A stretch of 7,017 nt of DNA from an uncultured Elusimicrobia bacterium (GTDB taxonomy: Bacteria > Elusimicrobiota > Endomicrobiia > Endomicrobiales > Endomicrobiaceae). Under the pieces are notes generated by a model that saw only the letters and a list, made by a program, of their open reading frames with translations, was not told where the DNA came from and searched no databases. The stretch lies in assembly GCA_900321055.1 (NCBI GenBank), contig ONUQ01000139.1:1-7017 (forward strand), written 5' to 3'. Shown piece after piece: positions 4,669 through 7,017 of the stretch (positions within the stretch are counted from its first letter, which is position 1; each line of letters begins with the position of its first letter). Both the position numbers and the translations under genes were made by a program.

Positions 4669-5916
4669 TTATTTGAGACTTTTGTACAATTTATTAATCT
4701 CTGCCAATAAATTCGGAATATCCAATTTTTGCGGACATTTCGGTTTGCATATTCCACAACTTATACATTTGTCTGCCCTATTTTCTTCTTTAATACTTTC
4801 ATAAGCAACAATGAACTTTTCTTTTTTATTATCAGCTTTATATTGATTGTATATATTGAAATTTTTTGGAATATCTATCCCCATAGGACATCCTGTACAA
4901 TATTGACAGTATGTACATGTAATTGCACCTGAAGATTTGTAAACTGCAATAGCATTAGAAAGAACTTTTTGTTCCTTTTCCGTTAACGGTTTGAAATTTG
5001 TAAAAGTATTAACATTATCGGTTACATGCTCCATTTCCGTCATACCGCTTAATACACAAAAAACATTTGAAAGAGATGCAACATATCTTAAAGACCACGA
5101 TGACGGTGAAGCATTAGGATTTTCTCTTTTCAATAAATCAACAGCTTTAGGGCTAAGTGTAGATAACTGTCCACCTTTTAAAGGGTTCATTACAACTACG
5201 GGAATACCGGCTTTAGTTGCTATTTCATACTGTTTTTTTGCATTTACTCCATACCAACCGGAACTATCGGTTTTTTCCCAATCTATAAGATTTATGGGAA
5301 GTTGAACAAAATCCCATTTATATGTTTTTATAACTTCTTCCAAAAGCTCAGGTGTATCATGAATAGAAAAACCTAAATATTTTATTTTACCTTCTTTTTT
5401 CTTTTGCAAAAGTTGTTCATAAACATTACATTGTTTTAATGTTTGCCATTCACTTTTGTTTATGTTATGAGCAAGATAAAAATCAAAATAATCTACCTGA
5501 CATTTTTGCAATTGTTCATTGAAAACTTTTAAAACCTGCTCTTTGCTTTCAAGAATTCTTAAAGGCATTTTATCTGCAAGATAAAAACTTTTTCTCGGAT
5601 ATTTTTTTAATACTTTTCCGGCAGCAAGTTCTGATTTCCCGCCATGATAAAACCATGCTGTATCAAAATAATTAATACCATGCTCTATTGCATAATCTAC
5701 CAGTTTTTGAGTTTGTTCAATATCCGGTTCACCGGATTTTTGAGGTAATCTCATAAGCCCGAAACCTATAACGGAAATATCAAGATTTTTAAACTTCTTT
5801 GTGTAAACTTTACCTATAATTTTCTTTGTTTCCGCAGTAACTTTTTTACATACGGATAACACCACTGCCCCTACCGTAGTAAAAAGAGCCGATTTTAAAA
5901 ATTGTCTTCTATTCAT
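4669..5916 (-). CDS. Tat-signal aldo/keto reductase with C-terminal double [4Fe-4S] domain
   Basis: An oxidoreductase of 415 residues. The N-terminus MNRRQFLKSA, followed by a hydrophobic run to about residue 22, is a twin-arginine signal, so a folded cofactor-loaded enzyme is probably exported or membrane-attached; cleavage may follow A28. The aldo/keto reductase barrel runs from about 40 to 325 with the complete tetrad D85, Y90, K116 and H150. The C-terminal ferredoxin-like part has C334, C337, C340, C343-P and C384, C387, C390, C394-P, two [4Fe-4S] motifs. This fusion class is common in anaerobes and substrates are mostly unknown. The iron-sulfur domain suggests electron exchange with a redox partner in addition to, or in place of, free NADPH. 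The SD GGAGG (5927-5923) is 6 bases from the ATG. It lies 90 bp after the EamA gene and 27 bp before the phosphatase. Confidence 0.92.
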   Translation of the reverse strand: MNRRQFLKSALFTTVGAVVLSVCKKVTAETKKIIGKVYTKKFKNLDISVIGFGLMRLPQKSGEPDIEQTQKLVDYAIEHGINYFDTAWFYHGGKSELAAGKVLKKYPRKSFYLADKMPLRILESKEQVLKVFNEQLQKCQVDYFDFYLAHNINKSEWQTLKQCNVYEQLLQKKKEGKIKYLGFSIHDTPELLEEVIKTYKWDFVQLPINLIDWEKTDSSGWYGVNAKKQYEIATKAGIPVVVMNPLKGGQLSTLSPKAVDLLKRENPNASPSSWSLRYVASLSNVFCVLSGMTEMEHVTDNVNTFTNFKPLTEKEQKVLSNAIAVYKSSGAITCTYCQYCTGCPMGIDIPKNFNIYNQYKADNKKEKFIVAYESIKEENRADKCISCGICKPKCPQKLDIPNLLAEINKLYKSLK

Positions 5917-5934
5917 AAAAATCCTCCGTTTTTT

Positions 5935-5951
5935 AAAGATTTAATATCTTT
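5935..5951. repeat. Short dyad in the aldo/keto reductase leader
   Basis: AAAGAT (5935-5940) and ATCTTT (5946-5951) form a perfect 6-bp inverted repeat with a 5-base gap, just upstream of the SD. It could be an operator or weak hairpin; chance is possible in this AT-rich DNA. Confidence 0.25.
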
Positions 5952-5964
5952 TATTATACTTAAT

Positions 5965-5993
5965 TTATTAAATCATATACAATATGGTGTCAA
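5965..5993 (-). promoter_or_regulatory. Candidate promoter of the aldo/keto reductase-phosphatase pair
   Basis: On the minus strand a perfect TTGACA (5993-5988) is followed after 17 bases by a poor -10, TAATAA (5970-5965). If real, the reductase and phosphatase have their own start site near 5958 besides any read-through from the EamA gene. Confidence 0.35.
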
Positions 5994-6018
5994 AATTTTT
6001 TATTGATTATATTGTATA
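5976..6018. repeat. 10-bp inverted repeat at the 3' end of the EamA gene
   Basis: TATACAATAT (5976-5985) and ATATTGTATA (6009-6018) are perfect complements around a 23-base loop. The right arm covers the last codons and part of the stop of the EamA gene; the left arm falls inside the predicted spacer of the next promoter. It might form an mRNA-end hairpin, but no U-run follows. Confidence 0.35.
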
Positions 6019-6861
6019 AAACAGACATACAATAGCTACCATTGCCAAAACTATTCCGATTACATTAACACCATTAACTTTTTCTTTAAAAACTGCCGTT
6101 CCTATAATTGTACCGAGTGTTATTACTCCTAAATTCATTGCCGCAAAAATCAATGTAGGATTGTTATTATATACCTGATGAGCACGAAAATAAAAATAAA
6201 TATTACCAAAATTCAAACATCCTAAAATTATTCCGCCAAATATACCTGTTTTGGTCCACTTTGTTTTTCTTATGGTTAAGTATGTAAATAATATTATTGC
6301 GGAAAGAAAAAATATTGTACATAAATTAGTTGTAGTCATCACTGTATTTTTAGATAATTGTTTGAATAATATATCAATTATGCCATACCCCAACCACACT
6401 GCAAGCAATGTCCAAAAGGCACCTGAACTTTGTTTTTTATTTTTTGATCTATAAACCAATGCCGACAGTGAAACGATAGCCAAAATAACAGCTAAAAGTT
6501 TACCTATAGACAAACTTTCACCAAAAATTAAAAATGATGCAAGTATCGGTAAAAATAACGATAATCTTTGTGCAGCATCCGATTTTGCTATTCCTGCTTG
6601 TTTAACACATTCCCCCATAATAATAAAAACACTCGGTAATAAAATACCTAATGCTAACAAAATTTGCCATTCGGATAATAAAACATTTAAATTGTTGCTA
6701 AAATTCGGTTTAAACAAAATTAAAGCACTAATTATAGCTACGGGATAGTTAACTGCTACCGCCTGATTAATTGAAGATCCTTTGTTTTTAACTATTTTTA
6801 ATAATACTGATACAGCAACACTGCATACTATACTTAATATCAAATAATACATAGTTCTCAT
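6007..6861 (-). CDS. EamA/DMT-superfamily membrane transporter
   Basis: An inner-membrane protein of 284 residues, typical for ten-helix drug/metabolite transporters. Two five-helix halves are apparent (about 1-136 and 148-284), joined by a short basic stretch RSKNKKQ near 138. The first half has the AKSDAAQRLSLFLPILASFLIFGE pattern and the second ends in AMNLGVITLGTIIGTAVFKEKVNG; both are the conserved helix 4-5 region with a Glu before the last helix. Family members export amino acids, nucleotides or sugars, and nothing here fixes the substrate. The ATG at 6861 has AGG only 2 bases away. The ATG at 6852, giving MYYLILS, has GAG 5 bases upstream, so either may be used. It may form an operon with the downstream reductase and is divergent from the peroxidase-like gene across 47 bp. 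Confidence 0.88.
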   Translation of the reverse strand: MRTMYYLILSIVCSVAVSVLLKIVKNKGSSINQAVAVNYPVAIISALILFKPNFSNNLNVLLSEWQILLALGILLPSVFIIMGECVKQAGIAKSDAAQRLSLFLPILASFLIFGESLSIGKLLAVILAIVSLSALVYRSKNKKQSSGAFWTLLAVWLGYGIIDILFKQLSKNTVMTTTNLCTIFFLSAIILFTYLTIRKTKWTKTGIFGGIILGCLNFGNIYFYFRAHQVYNNNPTLIFAAMNLGVITLGTIIGTAVFKEKVNGVNVIGIVLAMVAIVCLFYTI

Positions 6862-6908
6862 TACCTATTTTATTTTTGTTTATATTTTACTAAAATAAAA
6901 AGCATATT

Positions 6909-7017
6909 ATGAAATATTTTAAATTTTTATTACCAATATTTTTATTATCAATATTTTTAATAACTAATATAAAAGGAGAAAACAAAATGGCAAACTTTTA
7001 TGATTTTTCCGTTACAA
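6909..7017 (+). CDS. Probable glutathione peroxidase family protein, N-terminus only (cut by window edge)
   Basis: The frame is open from ATG 6909 to the right edge (36 codons). Residues 27-36, MANFYDFSVT, closely resemble the start of bacterial glutathione/thiol peroxidases (FYDF-x-V). These reduce hydrogen peroxide and organic peroxides, and the active site lies beyond the window. Residues 1-26 form a signal-peptide-like leader with basic MKYFK and a hydrophobic run to about residue 19. It lacks a lipobox cysteine and has no clear cleavage site. ATG 6909 has no SD, whereas ATG 6987 has AAGGAG 8 bases upstream, so the cytosolic form may be the main or only product. The upstream start is given here because the leader stays open and looks like a signal. 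The identification rests on ten residues. Confidence 0.6.
   Translation, partial: MKYFKFLLPIFLLSIFLITNIKGENKMANFYDFSVT
6927..6956 (+). repeat. Tandem 15-bp repeat coding LLxIF in the leader
   Basis: Two adjacent 15-bp units (6927-6941 and 6942-6956) differ at one base and encode LLPIF and LLSIF. A third, degraded unit (6957-6971) gives LITNI. Together they form the hydrophobic core of the possible signal peptide. Confidence 0.6.
6973..6978 (+). promoter_or_regulatory. Strong SD before the internal ATG of the peroxidase-like gene
   Basis: AAGGAG ends 8 bases before ATG 6987, an optimal distance, while the in-frame ATG 6909 lacks any SD. It lies within codons for K22, G23 and E24 of the longer form, so the codons alone could also explain it. 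Confidence 0.55.

Noticed and set aside
4246..5305. Plus-strand frames over the phosphatase and reductase
   Set aside because: They are shadows of genes with complete catalytic motifs; Cys- and Phe-rich translations are typical of antisense reading.
1..7017. CRISPR array, insertion sequence, tRNA or phage genes
   Set aside because: No spaced direct repeats, transposase motifs, tRNA-like folds or phage proteins were seen on either strand. The only repeats are short dyads and the 15-bp coding repeat.

Overview
This is an AT-rich window (about 30% G+C by eye) with tight gene packing, standard code, Shine-Dalgarno (SD) starts and many TAA stops. It holds FeoB-type iron uptake, an aldo/keto reductase carrying two [4Fe-4S] motifs, and a probable peroxidase. 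These suit an anaerobic or microaerophilic, probably host-associated bacterium. The sequence does not fix the phylum: low-GC lineages such as Fusobacteria, Brachyspira, Elusimicrobiota, Clostridia or gut Melainabacteria all remain possible.

Left block (1-4152) is a metal-homeostasis island. On the minus strand, in transcription order, it encodes a short DtxR-family metalloregulator, a permease with a CSCG motif and a C-terminal heavy-metal-associated (HMA) domain, then after a gap of about 300 bp two tandem FeoA proteins and FeoB, which is cut by the left edge. Divergent from the regulator, on the plus strand, is a cation diffusion facilitator (CDF) whose NxxxD/DxxxD membrane site is of the Mn(II)-efflux type. 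Ferrous iron import, two likely metal exporters and a metal sensor therefore sit together. The 157-bp divergent intergenic region is dense in dyads. One has a centre-aligned partial match upstream of feoA, and another matches the PerR consensus at 13 of 14 informative positions.

Right block (4189-6861) is three minus-strand genes in the transcription order EamA/DMT transporter, Tat-signal aldo/keto reductase with two [4Fe-4S] motifs, and low-molecular-weight protein tyrosine phosphatase. The last two are 27 bp apart and probably co-transcribed. Nothing in the sequence links this block functionally to the metal island. At the right edge a plus-strand gene begins whose first visible residues resemble a glutathione peroxidase. 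It has an in-frame signal-peptide-like leader and a strong SD in front of an internal ATG.

I see no rRNA, tRNA, CRISPR array, insertion sequence or phage gene. The families are all known. What is unusual is the local grouping and the candidate shared operators, not a new protein system.
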